Notes: generated from the sequence alone by a model not told the origin. DNA of 64,000 nucleotides from Umbellularia californica (GCA_028538565.1 JAPQWN010000011.1:9332501-9396500); one strand, 5' to 3'; counted from the stretch's first letter, positions 9,961-23,300 are shown. Translations and numbers: made by a program.

Positions 9961-11930
9961 TTCCATTATTTGTGTTAGGGCACATCATCATTCAGCATTT
10001 TTCTTGTGCTCAACATTTTTTTAAACAATTTGGTTAACCAATCAACCTCAGTTTCACCATCAAAACCCATACATAAGTCATCAAGTCCTACAACTATGTT
10101 TTCATCTTATCTGAGGTTCATTACTTCTACTATATACCTTCATCATTTCTAGACCTGCTTCTAAATCATAATGCATTACACTTGCATATTCCAAATTAAG
10201 TCAGTCCTTAAAATACATACTTCATCTATCACTGACGACCTTTTTTACTAATACGGCCTTTAGGGCCTGTTTGGGTAATTCACTTGTAAAGTGAATTTAA
10301 GTGAGGGTTCAAATTAGGAGACATGAAAATAAAAGGGTCAAATAAAAAAGTATCAAATTTCAAAAAGTTTCAATGTTTCATCTTTGATGCATTCTTACAT
10401 AATCAAGGTCTCTACCGTCTTGAAAAACCAGATACCCCAACTGATAAGAAAAATTGTCATAAGCTTCTAACTTGGCCTTATTTATGGGTTTCTTAGCTCC
10501 ACTTTTCGCAAACACTGAGTGGCCAAAGTTCAAGACAGATCACGTACTTGATCTTAGGCAGCAGAAATAAAAAGATCTTTGCCTTCGTCAGAGACAACAC
10601 AAAACAGAAACGGCAATCAAGACAGATCACGTACTAGATCTTAGGCAGCAGAAATAAAAAGATCTTTGCCTTCGTCAGAGACAACACAAAACAGAAACGG
10701 CAATCACTGTTGATTATTTAAGTTCATCATAGTTCATTCCTACCATCAATTTATTGTAGTTTTAGTTGGCTAGCAAACTTTGACATTCTGGTACACATAG
10801 TAACTCTTCCACAACCCTAATCCACCTATCCCCTGTGGAGCTATAAACTAGCTAATGGCCCATCCATTGGGACATAAAGTTAATATTGAGGCGACCCAGC
10901 GGAGGAAGCAACCACCCAGGCATCACACTCACGCGAATCAGTAATGAATAGGCCACTTCATGCCAACATCTAAGGATCATATTGAGTTGAATCAATTCTC
11001 TCTTATAGAATGCCCTTGTCCTTTCTTTTCCTAAAAGGATTTTGCAGATTGAAATGGGAATTAAAGAGGGGATTGGGGTTATTATTTTTGTTTCCCTTAA
11101 GAGTTCTCTTTCTCCATCATTCTCAAAATGGGTTCTCTGGCTCAGAAAAGAAGAAAAGAAATGGAAAGGGAATGGATAGAAGTTTGGGTAGGGAAGAATG
11201 GAGGTTTATCTTTCATCCAACTCGGGTAAGAGTATTTAACAGGTACTGGTATGGGTGGGTGTGATCCAATGTATGGGTTTAGGTACATTGGGGACTCGCT
11301 CCAAAACCGATCTGTTTTCATTCCTACTTCTTAGATAGACCAAATCCTGCCATGAAGGACCTTCCACATGTCCCTTTCCCTTTCAATCCCACCCCTAACT
11401 TGCATCAAATAAAAGAGAGAAGGAATTCAAGAGAGACCAGCAATAGACAAACCACCAAAAGATTGAGACTTCCAAAAGAACAAGAGGGGCCCCTCTGTCC
11501 AAAAAAGAAACCTCCGTTTTGCCTTGTCCAATTGGCAATGGATGGTGTTGAGCCCTCGTGCATTGCATTTTTTAAGGTTACCTTTCCTCCCTCAATGCAG
11601 CCAAGGAAGAGGACCAAACCCACAGCAGGGATTTGGCCGAATCCAAATGCATTCTACAGCCAAGAACTCACGCACAGAATAAACGAACCAAATCAATAGC
11701 AAATCAGAACTCAATTTCAATTCAATAATAAGATGTTATGGATCCCTAAAGGGGATTTACATATTTATAATGAAGTTCCTACGATCTTTCCTATCTCATA
11801 ATATTCAAATTAAAGAAACCTACTAATTTCTAAAATACTAAAGTAATTAGAAGATTACTTAAAATAGGATAGCTTCCCACAATAGTCGCGGTTAAGCCTC
11901 ATTGGATTTGTGGGCTTTTCCAATGGGTTG
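9961..11930. other. Repeat-rich intergenic stretch, no gene recognised
   Basis: Apart from the 87-bp tandem duplication, nothing codes convincingly. The GGGCCTGTTTGGG motif at 10264 resembles a PIF/Harbinger terminus without a matching partner. The part from about 11350 to 11900 lies just downstream (minus strand) of a Gypsy pol remnant and may be its LTR; no second LTR or ends were found. Confidence 0.45.
10531..10704. repeat. 87-bp direct tandem duplication
   Basis: Units 10531-10617 and 10618-10704 (CAAGACAGATCACGTACT ... AACGGCAAT) differ at about one base, so the duplication is recent. Confidence 0.92.
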
Positions 11931-11949
11931 GATCTGATTGACCCGATAG

Positions 11950-12665
11950 CTCACGGGCTAGGCCCAATGGACTTGGGTCCGGCTCGACTTGCACCATTTC
12001 TCTCCGCCTTAGAAAAACTCGACTCCGGCGAGTGTATAGTTTGATAACGTTCATACAAGGCCGGGTTGAGTCGCTGGAAATCAGTAGCAGTGATCCATGA
12101 TGCATCTGAGATGATGCTATTCTTCCACTAAACAAGAAACTTATGAAAACCTCCGCGACGTGTAGACACGAGTTGATCATCAAGGACGTCCAAAATTTGA
12201 TCAGACGGAGGAGTAGGAGGTAGAGATAAGATGTGTTCTTCAATTTCTTCAGCAGTGTGATGTCCACGGTAAAGAATCAAATCTTCTACATTAAAAGTGG
12301 AACTGATGCCTAACTCTACGGGCAATTCAAGAACATATGCATTGGAACTTATCTTCTTCAAGATCTTAAAAGGACCCGAATTTCAAGGATGTAGCTTCTT
12401 ATTTGCTGTGGGAGGAAGGCGCTTGGGACTTATTCTGACCATGACCATGTCACCTTCTGCAAACTTAACAAAATGGCGATGTGCATCAGCATGATGCTTG
12501 TAATTGTCATTACTAATGGCGATGTTACGTCGAACCTCATCATGTACATGATGCATATGTCAGATAAAATCTTTAGCTTCTCCACTTGGTCGCGCTTCTA
12601 GTGGCAACGGAACCGAATCAGCAGGTAAGCGCGGTCGTACTCCAGTCACAGCTTTCCTCCACTGT
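11950..12665 (-). mobile_element. Ty3/Gypsy retrotransposon remnant (3' end of pol)
   Basis: Minus-strand translation gives the C-terminal part of a Gypsy polyprotein: TGVRPRLPADSVPLPL-like linker, a gap region with HHADAHRHFVKFAEGDMVMV, then SSNAYVLELP, GISSTFNVEDL, and a chromodomain-like QILDVLDDQLVSTRRGG ... FLV followed by a DASWIT.TDFQR stretch. Three in-frame stops interrupt it. Protease, RT and integrase core are absent. Confidence 0.82.
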
Positions 12666-13394
12666 TAGTTTAGGACTAGGTTGTTTCCCCCATGGAAGCA
12701 GTAGTATGTAGCTTCTAGACTTCAATAGAAGCACTGAATTCTTTACTTCATCCACAACACATTCACATCTATCTTACTATCACAATCTCAATGTTCTTAC
12801 TCCTTGGCTCTATTTGGTCTCAGATCTGGCTCCAAATGTTACATCATGAAGCTAATTCCAATGAAGCATCCACTTATCTTTAATGAAATCTAAGCCTTCT
12901 CATGAATCTCATCCACATTTAAATCTTTCATTCAGCTATATGTTTTGGGAGACCCAGAATATCGTAGATATATAACCTATGAAGGAGATTGGACAAGAGA
13001 GATTATAAGTTCGGCAATATTTGCCCTTCACCTGCCATTCAAAAAAATATACATATTTGCCCTTCACTTAATTAATAATTCTTTTTGCAACTATCAAAAA
13101 TACACATTTTCGTTGTCTATACCAATGTTTCTAGGAAATATATGAAAGAAGATATCCGTTCCATGTTTCAAGTTTTCAAATCCTACATCACTGTTTAGTT
13201 GTGCAGCATATCCAACATAGATAGTCAAAGCAGTCCAATATCCTTCTGTTACTCATCCACAGAAATGTCACCAACTGGATCTAGAGTGATCTCAATTCTT
13301 CTTTGTCCGAGTAAAGAGTGGATCTCAGTTTTCATGCATAGAAATATTAAAGTTGGGCTACCAGTAACAAAAACAATATTTCTCTTTGTTGCAT
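12666..13394. other. Intergenic, nothing recognised
   Basis: AT-rich sequence with no credible gene or complete repeat. Confidence 0.4.
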
Positions 13395-15010
13395 ATTCAT
13401 CAGACTAGAGGCCCAGAATATTTTTAACAGGACACATGTCATCAATTCCTCATTGACAAATGCAGCTTCAAGTAGTCACGTCAAGTTCCATTCCCAACTT
13501 CGTCACAAATGGTATTTCATCAACTATTATATATAACCTTGTAGGTCATATGTCAGGGAGTAGAGAGGAATGACTTTGAACAGCATATGCAAAAAAAATG
13601 CCAGCAACATTAGAGTCTGCCGAATACTCTTCTGTGTATCTACTCACACCAAGTACCTTATTATTATTTTTTTTATAACAGTAAAATTTTATTATGCGGA
13701 GAAAAGAAACAAAACAGGAATTAGCCACAACATGCCAGCTCAAACAAAAACTCCAAAAAAAAGAGAACAACGAAACAAAAATGATACTATACATCAAAAG
13801 TAAGAGAAGAAAGAAAAACTCCCTCCCTTGCAAGAGCATCTGCCATGACATTAGCTTCTCTTAAAATATGATTCAAGCAAGCTCCCAATTGAAGAGAAAT
13901 CCCCTGCACCTCCTCCACCCAATCCGCTAGCCTCCATGGAAAAGAAGACTTACCAGAACACCACTGAATAATAGAAAATGAATTGCCTTCAAGAATAACA
14001 TTGACACATCCCATACTACGCAACTCACGACAGCCAATCAAAAGAGCAAAAAGTTCAGCTTCATTAGTATCAATTGAATCCACAGGCCTTGAATAGCTTT
14101 GAACAACCACACCAGACCAATCTCTAATAACACCCCCAATTCCACCTCTACTAATAGAATGAACAGAACTTCCATCAAAATTTAGCTTTAGAACGCCCCA
14201 TGGAGGATTTGACCAAAGCACTCTATTCAAAGGTTTAGCATTCGAACCGCCTCTAAAAACATCTACCCAAGATATATTGAAATCACTCAGATCAATACCT
14301 TCAAACACCCTTTTAGTCCGTACCCACTCTGAAACATACCAAACAATATATAATAGATACACTCTTACACCCCAAGTACCTTATCTTACACTCTTTTCCA
14401 AAAAAACAACGCTTGCTGTAAGCTTGTATTAAAACTAGGAATTGTCATCATCAATATCATCATCGAATCCTCATCACTCAGTGAGTTCAGATTTATTTAT
14501 TTTTCATTTAGTCCTATTTAAAGCCATGATAACTCCACACACCATGATATCTTTCCTCACTATCATTCATCAGAGTAGAGGCCCAGAATATTTTTAACAA
14601 GACTCCTGTCATCAATTCCTCATTGACAAATGCAGCATCGAGTAGTCACTTCAAGTTACATTTCCAAATTAGTCACAAATACTATTTCATCAACTATTAT
14701 ATACAGCCTTGTATGTCATAAGTCAGGAAGTTTAGAGGAATGACTTTGAACTGCATATGCAAAAAAAAAATGCCGGCATATTATAGACTGCCAAGTACTC
14801 TTCTGTGTATCTACTCACACCAAGTACCTTATCTTACACTCTTTTCCAAAAACCAACACTTGCTGTAAGATTGTATTAAAACTAGGGATTGTCATAATCA
14901 ATATCATCCATCATCGAATCCTCATCACTCAGTGAGTTCAGATTTTTTTTTTTTTTTCATTTAGTCCTATTTAAAGCCATTATAACTCCACGCTCCATGA
15001 TATCTTTCCT
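13395..15010. repeat. Tandem duplication of a roughly 0.45-kb unit, first copy interrupted by a LINE
   Basis: Copy 1 is 13395-13661 plus 14385-14567; copy 2 is 14568-15010. They share AGAGGCCCAGAATATTTTTA, CTTCTGTGTATCTACTCACA, CTTACACTCTTTTCCAAAAA and CACTCAGTGAGTTCAGATTT in the same order with scattered substitutions. Copy 2 shows the uninterrupted CACCAAGTACCTTATCTTAC site where copy 1 carries the LINE. Confidence 0.88.
13662..14373 (-). mobile_element. 5'-truncated L1-type LINE with RNase H domain
   Basis: A minus-strand insert of about 0.7 kb flanked by AAGTACCTTAT at 13651-13661 and 14374-14384. Its 3' end (left on the plus strand) begins with a T-rich tail complement. It contains a 191-codon open frame (14362-13787) with an RVT_3/RNase H-like domain: NFDGS (D63), NEAEL (E103), LEGNS (residue 127) and NHILREANVMADALA (H165, D175). 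The third acidic position, normally D in EGDS, is N here. The neighbouring duplicate provides an empty site. The reverse transcriptase and endonuclease are missing, consistent with 5' truncation at target-primed insertion. Confidence 0.88.
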
Positions 15011-16277
15011 CGCTACTTCATTCAAGGTCTCTAAAGGAAGTAGTCTGTTTAAGCAAAGATATTATTGGTGTGGAAGCATATGAAAGATACCAAATTACCA
15101 ACTGTCAATTATGCGATGCCAATGGATAGCGGTAAAGAAAAGAGATACAGATCACAGATCAATGTGACGCATTATGAGGTTGGGAAATTTGGCAGAAGCA
15201 CCAACCTAAGAAATAGCATCTTAAGGTTAGTCCAAGAAACTCATTAAAAATGCCTAAACCACTAATTTTGAAGCAAATTGTGCCACAGAACTTGCTATTA
15301 TATAAATATATACATGCACAAAAAACATATATTCATGCCAATTCATCAATCAATTTAATGAGCCTAAAACAAGTGCAAGAACAATTCTCTTAGATGATTG
15401 TAGTCATGTGCAGGCAACAACACACATTGAATTTATTCATACAGAAATCGAAACACTTTCATTTTCTTTTCAAATATTTGGATAAGACTTCAGCACAGGT
15501 ACCATTGCATCAACTTCACCTGACACATAACCCAGCTAGTTGTTCTACCTACATTTTAAGAAAATAATCTACACTCTGCTACCAGAAGTGCAACCTAACA
15601 GCAACTACATGGAATCATATTTCCTCACTATAAGATTTCCATTTTATAAGACATGTTTTTCATAAGTCTCTATCATCTTAAAGTACACCCCAAATCACAA
15701 GTAGTTTGAACAGAATTAGTGGTTATTGTTTAACATGTTGTGCAGAAAAGAAATCTGAAACTTTGTTGGGCTGGAACTGGGATAGTGTTTTATTCCTTTT
15801 TCCTTTTTTTTATCAGATTTTTTTTGAGTTTATTAACCCACAAATTATATACCTAATGTGATCCCAATCTGCTGAAACATCCAAAAACAGAGATGTTAAC
15901 CAAATCTACACAAGAAAAAAAGAAGAAGAAGAAGAAAAAAACTAGCAGGTGAGTACATAGCATGACAAAAAAGGCAATGACACCTAATGCAAAGAATTGC
16001 AGAATGCAAGCATAATGATCTAAAGTTACATAAGCAGCAAATTGTATCAAATTTTGTGATTCCAATAGCACATAAGCCAAAATTAAAAATATCAAAAAGA
16101 AAGGGCAGGAAACTCCATAAAATCATTTGCTAAAACAGAAGTAGACAGTAAGTAAACTCACACCACATATATTCTAATTGTAACAAGGTGTTGCCTATTT
16201 ACCGATATAGCATTACAGTTGAGTGGCAAATAACTGAAAATCAAACCAACTTCCCCTTTGCAATTTCCAAGCTGCGC
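15011..16277. other. 3' flank of the seven-transmembrane receptor gene
   Basis: AT-rich, with T/A-rich tracts at 15800-15950. It probably includes the 3' UTR of the minus-strand gene next door; no separate gene recognised. Confidence 0.4.
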
Positions 16278-17606
16278 TCATAGCTCAAACTCTTCATCCC
16301 GAAGCGCTACCTCTGCGGCCTCTTCCTCTTCCTCATCCAGAGCAAAGTATTCGTTCCTCACCTCTGGCCGGAACATGTAGAAGATAAACAAGTAGAATGC
16401 GAGGCTGGCGCCCTCCTCTGCAGCAGCACTGACCCACTGATACTTGTATGCCGCGATGGTCCGCAGCGCAAACACCACAATCCTAGTAAAATACAGGTAC
16501 CCCACAACAACAATGTAGAACTGGCGGAAGAGGGTGAGCTTGGCAAGGTTACGGGCGGCCTTCCCATCAGTCTTGGACGTCTCCCGGAGAGACCGGATCG
16601 ACCAGACAATGGGGAAGATGATGGCGCAGCAGCAGATGACATCGATGAGAAGGAAGACCTGGTTCCAGGTGACCCAATCTCTAATAAAGGGACCCGTCTC
16701 ACCAATGACAACAGAGGCGACATTGGCGAGCACTTGGAGGGGGATAACAATCATAAGCACCTTCTTCTCCTTCTCCTGAAGGAAAGGCTTGAGGAAGGAC
16801 CACCCAGTTCCAATCAAGATAATCACAGTGAAGAGAAGTATACCTCGAATGAATTGGAAGATGTAGAAGACGATGTCCCAGCCATGTGGGGTGCCGGTGA
16901 CCCTGATGTAGTGCTTGTCTTCGGAGGCGCAGATGAGATTGAGGGCTTTGATGAGGAGGAGCGCCGCCATAAGGAGGTGGATCCTATGAACGGCATGCTT
17001 GTTCTTCAAACAGACGGAGACCCAGACGCCCAAAAACACGCAATAGGCGAGGAAGAAGGAGAGATAGAGAAATGGGAGCTGGGTCTGTCCTGCGGGCAAG
17101 TAATCCTTCTCTCCACTTGGATCGAAGTTGTACATCTCGGTGTGGACGCGCATGGAGACTGAGCATTCTGGGGCGCAATTGGCGAAGAAGAGGGAGTACT
17201 CGTTGGGGGAAGTGACCGGATAGGAGTGGTTGAAGGTGGATTGGGAGGAGAGGTCTTGGAAGGTGAAGAGAGATTGGATGTAGTGGGACGAGAGGACGCA
17301 CCAGTTGGGGTTTTCTTGGGATTCTTGGAGGACCTGGAGGAGGGATTCTTGGGAGAGGAGGAAGAAGCCTAGGAGGGCAGGGAGGGCGGGGGTGGCGAGG
17401 GAGGAGGAGTAGGTGACGGAGGAGACGGAGACAGTGACGTGGCCGGTGTGGGTGAATCCGAACTTCTCGAAGAGGATCATGGGGCGGGAGTCGGATACGA
17501 TGCTTAGGGTTTTGATCTCTGCAACGACTGAGGGGGAGAAGAAGAGGAATACGAACATGAGAGAGGAGAAGATGACGGTGAGAGGATGGAGCTCGCCTCT
17601 GCCCAT
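16278..17606 (-). CDS. Lung seven-transmembrane receptor family protein (GOST / candidate GPCR type)
   Basis: A complete 442-residue single-exon frame. A signal peptide occupies about residues 1-29 (LFFSPSVVA before E30), followed by a lumenal or extracellular domain with a possible N-glycosylation site at N126 (NHS) and a Cys-rich NCAPEC at about 143-148. Seven hydrophobic segments follow at about 177-199, 210-227, 244-268, 283-302, 313-337, 360-382 and 393-412. The family signature is seen in HRIHLLMAALLLIKALNL and HGWDIVFYIFQFIRG. The tail is very acidic (DEEEEEAAEV). This is the fold of animal GPR107/GPR108 and TMEM87 and of Arabidopsis CAND6/CAND7, which act in Golgi/endomembrane trafficking or have been proposed as G-protein-coupled receptors. 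The frame is intact, GC-richer than the surroundings and without introns. The start at 17606 is the first ATG and puts the signal peptide at the N terminus. A TAATATTATAG stretch near 17720 could serve as the TATA element. Confidence 0.95.
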   Translation of the reverse strand: MGRGELHPLTVIFSSLMFVFLFFSPSVVAEIKTLSIVSDSRPMILFEKFGFTHTGHVTVSVSSVTYSSSLATPALPALLGFFLLSQESLLQVLQESQENPNWCVLSSHYIQSLFTFQDLSSQSTFNHSYPVTSPNEYSLFFANCAPECSVSMRVHTEMYNFDPSGEKDYLPAGQTQLPFLYLSFFLAYCVFLGVWVSVCLKNKHAVHRIHLLMAALLLIKALNLICASEDKHYIRVTGTPHGWDIVFYIFQFIRGILLFTVIILIGTGWSFLKPFLQEKEKKVLMIVIPLQVLANVASVVIGETGPFIRDWVTWNQVFLLIDVICCCAIIFPIVWSIRSLRETSKTDGKAARNLAKLTLFRQFYIVVVGYLYFTRIVVFALRTIAAYKYQWVSAAAEEGASLAFYLFIFYMFRPEVRNEYFALDEEEEEAAEVALRDEEFEL

Positions 17607-17699
17607 CTTGTGTTTGTGTTTATGTCGCTGCGAGAGAGATGGCAGAGCGACCGAGGGATCGAGCGAGGGAAGGAGGGAGAAGAAGAAATGAGATCGGAT

Positions 17700-19523
17700 C
17701 TGGAGAGAGAGGGACTATAATATTAAAAGTAGACTTGATAGAGAAGAAAAGTAGATCTTTCAACTTCCAAACGTGAATTCACTTTTTTTTTTCCTTCTTC
17801 CGTCTCCCTTCACTGTAGATTGGGAAGGAGAGGGTGACTTTGGACGAGTATTTGACTCCAGCCAGCAAGTGGTGAATGTGACAGACGCACTACCAATAAA
17901 ATAGGGAGGGGGAAGGTTTTAATTAAGGCCTTTGAGGTTCTTCCTTGTTACAAAACAGTACACAAGTTTAATAACTTTTTTAAATTTACATCTAACATTT
18001 TTTTTTTCTGTAAAATTTTAATTAAGGACAATCTGCCGTTTAAAGTTAATTTTCAGCAACTTTTTTCCTCATTTTTTTAGATACAAAATTTGGCCTTCAT
18101 TGAAATGAAACACTACTTTATTTTTGTCATTTTTCCATCCGTTTCATCAATAGCATCCTCCCAGATGGGAACCAACATCCCAATAACGATAACAATAGCT
18201 GACACATAGTAGTTGCTAAAAGCAAGTCTTGGATTTAAATGAACAGCGATTTTGGAATTTTAAAAAATTAAGGAAAAAGTTGTCAAAATGTGACTTTAAA
18301 TGACCAGTTGTACTTGATTGAAACTTATCGGGAAACTTAGATTTTAATTTGAAAGGTTTTGAAACTTGTATTTTTTTTTTTTTTTTCAACATCAGATAAA
18401 AACTCAAGGTCTTATTTAAAATTTTTCCAATAGTGGTCAACATGAGTTGAACTAGCGATCTTTTAACCGATGAATGTGGACAGTTCTGGTGCAAATCTAG
18501 AATGTGAATAGTAGGGTATATACATAGCAAGGGGAAACTAAAATCTACCGTCAAGGTAAATAAGAGAGAAATGAAACTTATAGTTGATCTAACCTAATCA
18601 TTTAATGATGTAATTCCAACTTTAAACATATATTAGTTTCATGAGAAAGGCCAACTGGTTACATGCAAATAATGTTATGAGAGTATTTTTAAATTTTTAA
18701 AAAAATATCAGCATTTATAAGTATATAATGCTGATAAGTATAAAGTTGTGAGATGATACATTATGAGCAGTACATACATTCTAATAAATTATAGATGGTC
18801 ATATCCCTTAAGATAAAATAATAACAATAATAATAATAATAATAATAATAATAAAGACCTGCATTCCAAGCGTTTTTGAACATTTCATCAAATAGACTAA
18901 AAGCGAGGGAGTAAATGAAAGAAGGGGGAAAAGTAGACTCGTAGACATTTTGTTTTAATAATCAACCGAACATGATATTACATGTGTTTCACAATGATAA
19001 CTAATATTAATTATATCACCAACATTAGGTGAGTCTTCTAAATGACTACAAATTTAGAAGATCAAAGGATTTTCATCCCACAACTATTAACAACAGTAGG
19101 TCAGTCCGGTTAACAACTTTGTTTGCACACCATGAATTTTCTTTTTAAATGGAAACATGACTTGAACGCACCACCTCAACAGTGAGCACATTTCATCGAG
19201 ACATGGGCAGTAGCCCAACACAACAAAAAAGAAAAACAAAAATGATGCTTTTCTGAAAGCACCAATCAACTTTCACGGGAAAAAAAATTGGCATCCCTCG
19301 TAACAGCCACAGCAGTTTAATACATACAAGTACAACTCTTGCTTTAAAAAAAAGGAAGAAGAAAAAAAGAAAGGAAAACTTTCCCTGCAAGCTGAGCTTG
19401 GATCTCGCGGACATTTAACAAGTTCACAACAATTCCAGCAATGTAAACAAGAGGCGCTGAGGTTAACTTATTTAAAATCAGAGGGGTAATAATACTTAAT
19501 CAAACTAATTCCCTAGAAAAATC
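17700..19523. other. Intergenic between receptor and IDH genes
   Basis: Holds the shared flank between the 5' end of the receptor gene and the 3' end of the IDH gene. No gene recognised. It contains T runs (about 18000 and 18371) and an AAT microsatellite. Confidence 0.45.
18819..18854. repeat. (AAT)n microsatellite
   Basis: About eleven near-perfect AAT/TAA units. Confidence 0.93.
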
Positions 19524-20321
19524 TTAAAGATTATCACAAATTGCTTTTGTGAATTCAGTTGTGGTTGAAGTGCCGCCAAGGTCGCCTGTTCTGTACTTTC
19601 CTTCAGCAATGGTTTTCAGGATTGCATTTTGAATCTGATCGCCCTTGTCATAGAGCTCCAAGTGCCGCAGCATCATAACAGCACTCAACAGCAGAGCAGT
19701 TGGGTTTGCCAGATTCTGCGAAAATGTTAAATGAGGGAACTAATTGAACAGGGAAGGGTTAGTCTAATACATAAACTGCAACTATGCATGAATATAATTG
19801 AAGTATTGATGCAAGAAATGGAAAAAGAAGATACACCGACTCAAAAATTTATCACAGGCCACATATATTAATATAACCATCTACAAAGGTGTGGACACAA
19901 ATGGACTTTGCACATATTTCTCTGTGGCTACAGGTGCATGGCACCATATCCAGGGCAAGTATGAGGTGCGGCTCACCATGTACATGTAGATCACCAGACT
20001 GAAATCAGATCCACCCCTCCTTGGGCAACACAGTTACACTGGCTTGGGAAGCTCTGGGAGGAATTTCTCTAAGCATTAAAGTTGGGCACCCAGATGACTG
20101 GACCAGCTTACTTTTAGGGCCAAGTCATCTACATGGTGAATATCACCCAATGGTTGGCTTGGGTTTGGCACATCTGAAAGTAGCCATATTGTAAAGTGGA
20201 CTGCTAGTGGAAAGCACTAATTATATAAATTTCAAAATAAACAAGAAGAACGACATCCCATACCATTGGTTAGCTGGTTAGGGATGTGAAGCATGTCAGT
20301 GTGAATCCGTTGTCAAGCCAA

Positions 20322-20365
<44 letters not shown>

Positions 20366-23300
20366 ATGATGATGATGAATGCCGCAGTGTCCACCAATGA
20401 TGGGATAAAGTAGTGGGCTGGTGGCCCTGAAAGATGGGAAAACAATGGTGCACCCAACACTGGAAGCATGGTGGGGGTACCCAATGATGAAAAATTAAGA
20501 TGGGCCCATCCAATCAGGGAAACCAGCATGGGCCATTGGACGATGAAAACTGGATGGTGATACCAAACAATCAAATTCTTGACAGGTACACCAAATGATA
20601 TGTCCAATGCCCCCAGGCAATGTTCAAAGTTTCTGTGGGCCCATTCTATGATGGAAATAGGCCAACATGAGAAAATCAATGAGCAGGACCCATGTTTTCC
20701 CTCATTAGAGGGTTACACTACGTTTTCATCACTTTGTTTTTGAAGGACTGCATTTTCCATCTTTATGGGCTTTATTTGTGTTCTATCAAATAGGCTCCAT
20801 TCTTCATCAGGTGAGTCTTGCCTTGATTTCCAACACTGGGCAAGTCCACATTGACTTCGCAAATGAACACACCAATGTGATTTTCATCACTGAGTAGGCT
20901 CAATGAGATTAAATCATTGAGCGCGGCCCACTTTGGTTCCCCTCCTGGATTAATTCCCATCATTGAGTGACTTGTTGTCTCCATCGTCGGACTGACCCAC
21001 CATGTTTCCCATCATGGCATGCGGCCACTATGATTATATTAATAGGAATACCCTAACACGATTTGAAATTAGGCGATTTAAAATTTCTTGTTAAAGAAAG
21101 CGTAGCAGTAAAAAAGGAACAAGAAAACCACAAAGTCCAGAATGGGTTTCCATTGTTGGGTAACCTATACATTCTCATCAATTGGCGGGCCCTACCATGG
21201 TTCTATCCTGATAAGGGAATAATTCAATGGTATAAAACAGTGTTTTGGGGGTTCATTTATAAAACAAACAAATCAAACAGAACACATATTCATCAATGAA
21301 ACTCCTAAAAATAAGTCCTGACAAACTCTCACATTACATGCGTTAGTGTGTGAACAGCATAGTATTCCCACTTTAAAAGCAGGAGCATTCTCCCAATTTA
21401 TCTGTGCAATAGGCCCATCCAAACCAACCCGACACGAAGTAAGAGTGCAACTTGGGCTGGCCAGGTTTCAGCGAAGCCCATAAGTCAGGTACCCAGTGTC
21501 AAATTCGGATATCTGAAGCATAAACTGTAATATGCTCCAACACATATTCCATGTGGGTTGAAAATTCATGCGCACCCCAGATTTCACTTCTTGTCGGGTC
21601 TGGCCATGCGGGTTTGTGGTTAGCCCGACCGAAGTTGCAGCCCTAACCAGATGTATATTCCCTGTTGGATTTATCAAAAGAGATTAAAAAAAAAACAAAA
21701 AAAAAAAAAAAAAACCATTACCCTTCATGGCCCTTCAATCAACAGTTAGCAATGTCAGATAGGCCTATTAAATGTAGACCAATCATCTAATATGAGGCCT
21801 AAAAAGGCATCCAAGCAGGTGGCCCTACAAACTTTAAGCATTGAACTTTTACCCATAAAGTTGTTAACTTGTTATGCAAGAGCGTCTGTTGTGCGTTGGT
21901 CGTGTTGCAGACATAGCAGATAAATGGTACTCATTGTTGCAACCATAAGGTTGCAGGTTTGAGTCATGTTACATATTTAATATGTACATATATAATATAT
22001 AGAGGGCTGATCACCTGTTCCCGTACACACCTTGGTGGGCCCACACTTTGGTTTTGGAAGTTGGAGGATTGAAAGATTTTGAAGGGCCCTACGATTATGT
22101 CAAATTTCAATCATCCTAACCCTTTGATCCAAGGCCCACAAGTTAATGGTTTTATATCAAAAGAACAAAAAAGGAAAAAGAAAGACCATCAATCTAATGG
22201 TCCAGTCCCAAAAGATCAATGTAAAAAAATGGGATCTTTGGTTCATTCAGAACGGTGATTCGGGAGGGCCCCACTAGGATATGTGCACCCACCATCCACA
22301 AGTGTGCATTAGATCATTTATATATTATTCCAGCTTTTACTGCTGGTCCCAACCTGGAGAAATAATGAGGGTTGTGTTAGGTAGGTTGACAGCCAGCATA
22401 AAATTTTGACACAACCCAAACATGAATTTTGAAAGAAGAACAAAATTCATATAGCTGATCCCAACATAGCTGGGACCAGGCTTCAATGATGATGATATAT
22501 TATATTTATATTATATATATGTAAGTATGCATGTATATGTATGTATGTATGCATATGTATGAGGCAGCGATGGATTGACAATCTACATATGATACACACC
22601 TTGCCAGCAATGTCAGGGGCCGACCCGTGCACAGCCTCAGCCAGAGCAATGCCGCCCTCACCAATATTACAGCTGAATGGAGGGGTTAGATGGATAAGCA
22701 ATACAAATGGCCGATACATAATGAAAAATAAAAGATACGTACCTGGGTGTTAAGCCCAAACCACCAATCAAGCCAGCACAGAGGTCACTGATGATGTCCC
22801 CATAGAGGTTAGGCATCACCAAGACATCAAAGAGTGTAGGGTTTTTTACCAGCTAATAAAAGCAAGCAAATCAGTTAGTGGCAGCCATGCCAAAAGCTAA
22901 TTTGTAATTTAAAACTTCCATGTAACAATCGGTTATCTTATTCTTAGTGCATGACTAATAATAGATTACATGAAATGGGAAAAGCTGAATACATCGCGAA
23001 TAAAGAATTTTCACATTTTTTAAAGGCTCTATTGACTATTCTCTTCCATTGATTGACTAAAGCTTTTGGCTAGGAAGCAATAACTATCAAGGTCTATAAC
23101 CAATGGTAAGAAGTACAGCACTACAACTTCACTGCTCTCATACTATGAGTTATGGCAATTGATCCTCAATAGTCAGGCCTGTTTGGATAAATGAGGAGTG
23201 GAGTAAAATGAAATGGATTTCACGTGTGAAGTGAAGTGAAGAGAAGTAGGTTGAAATTAAAGTAGAGTACTTCACTTCACTCCATTTGGATGCTTATTTT

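Noticed and set aside
16734..17162. 142-codon open frame antisense to the seven-transmembrane receptor gene
   Set aside because: Shadow of a GC-rich coding region on the other strand; no domain and the sense frame is conserved.
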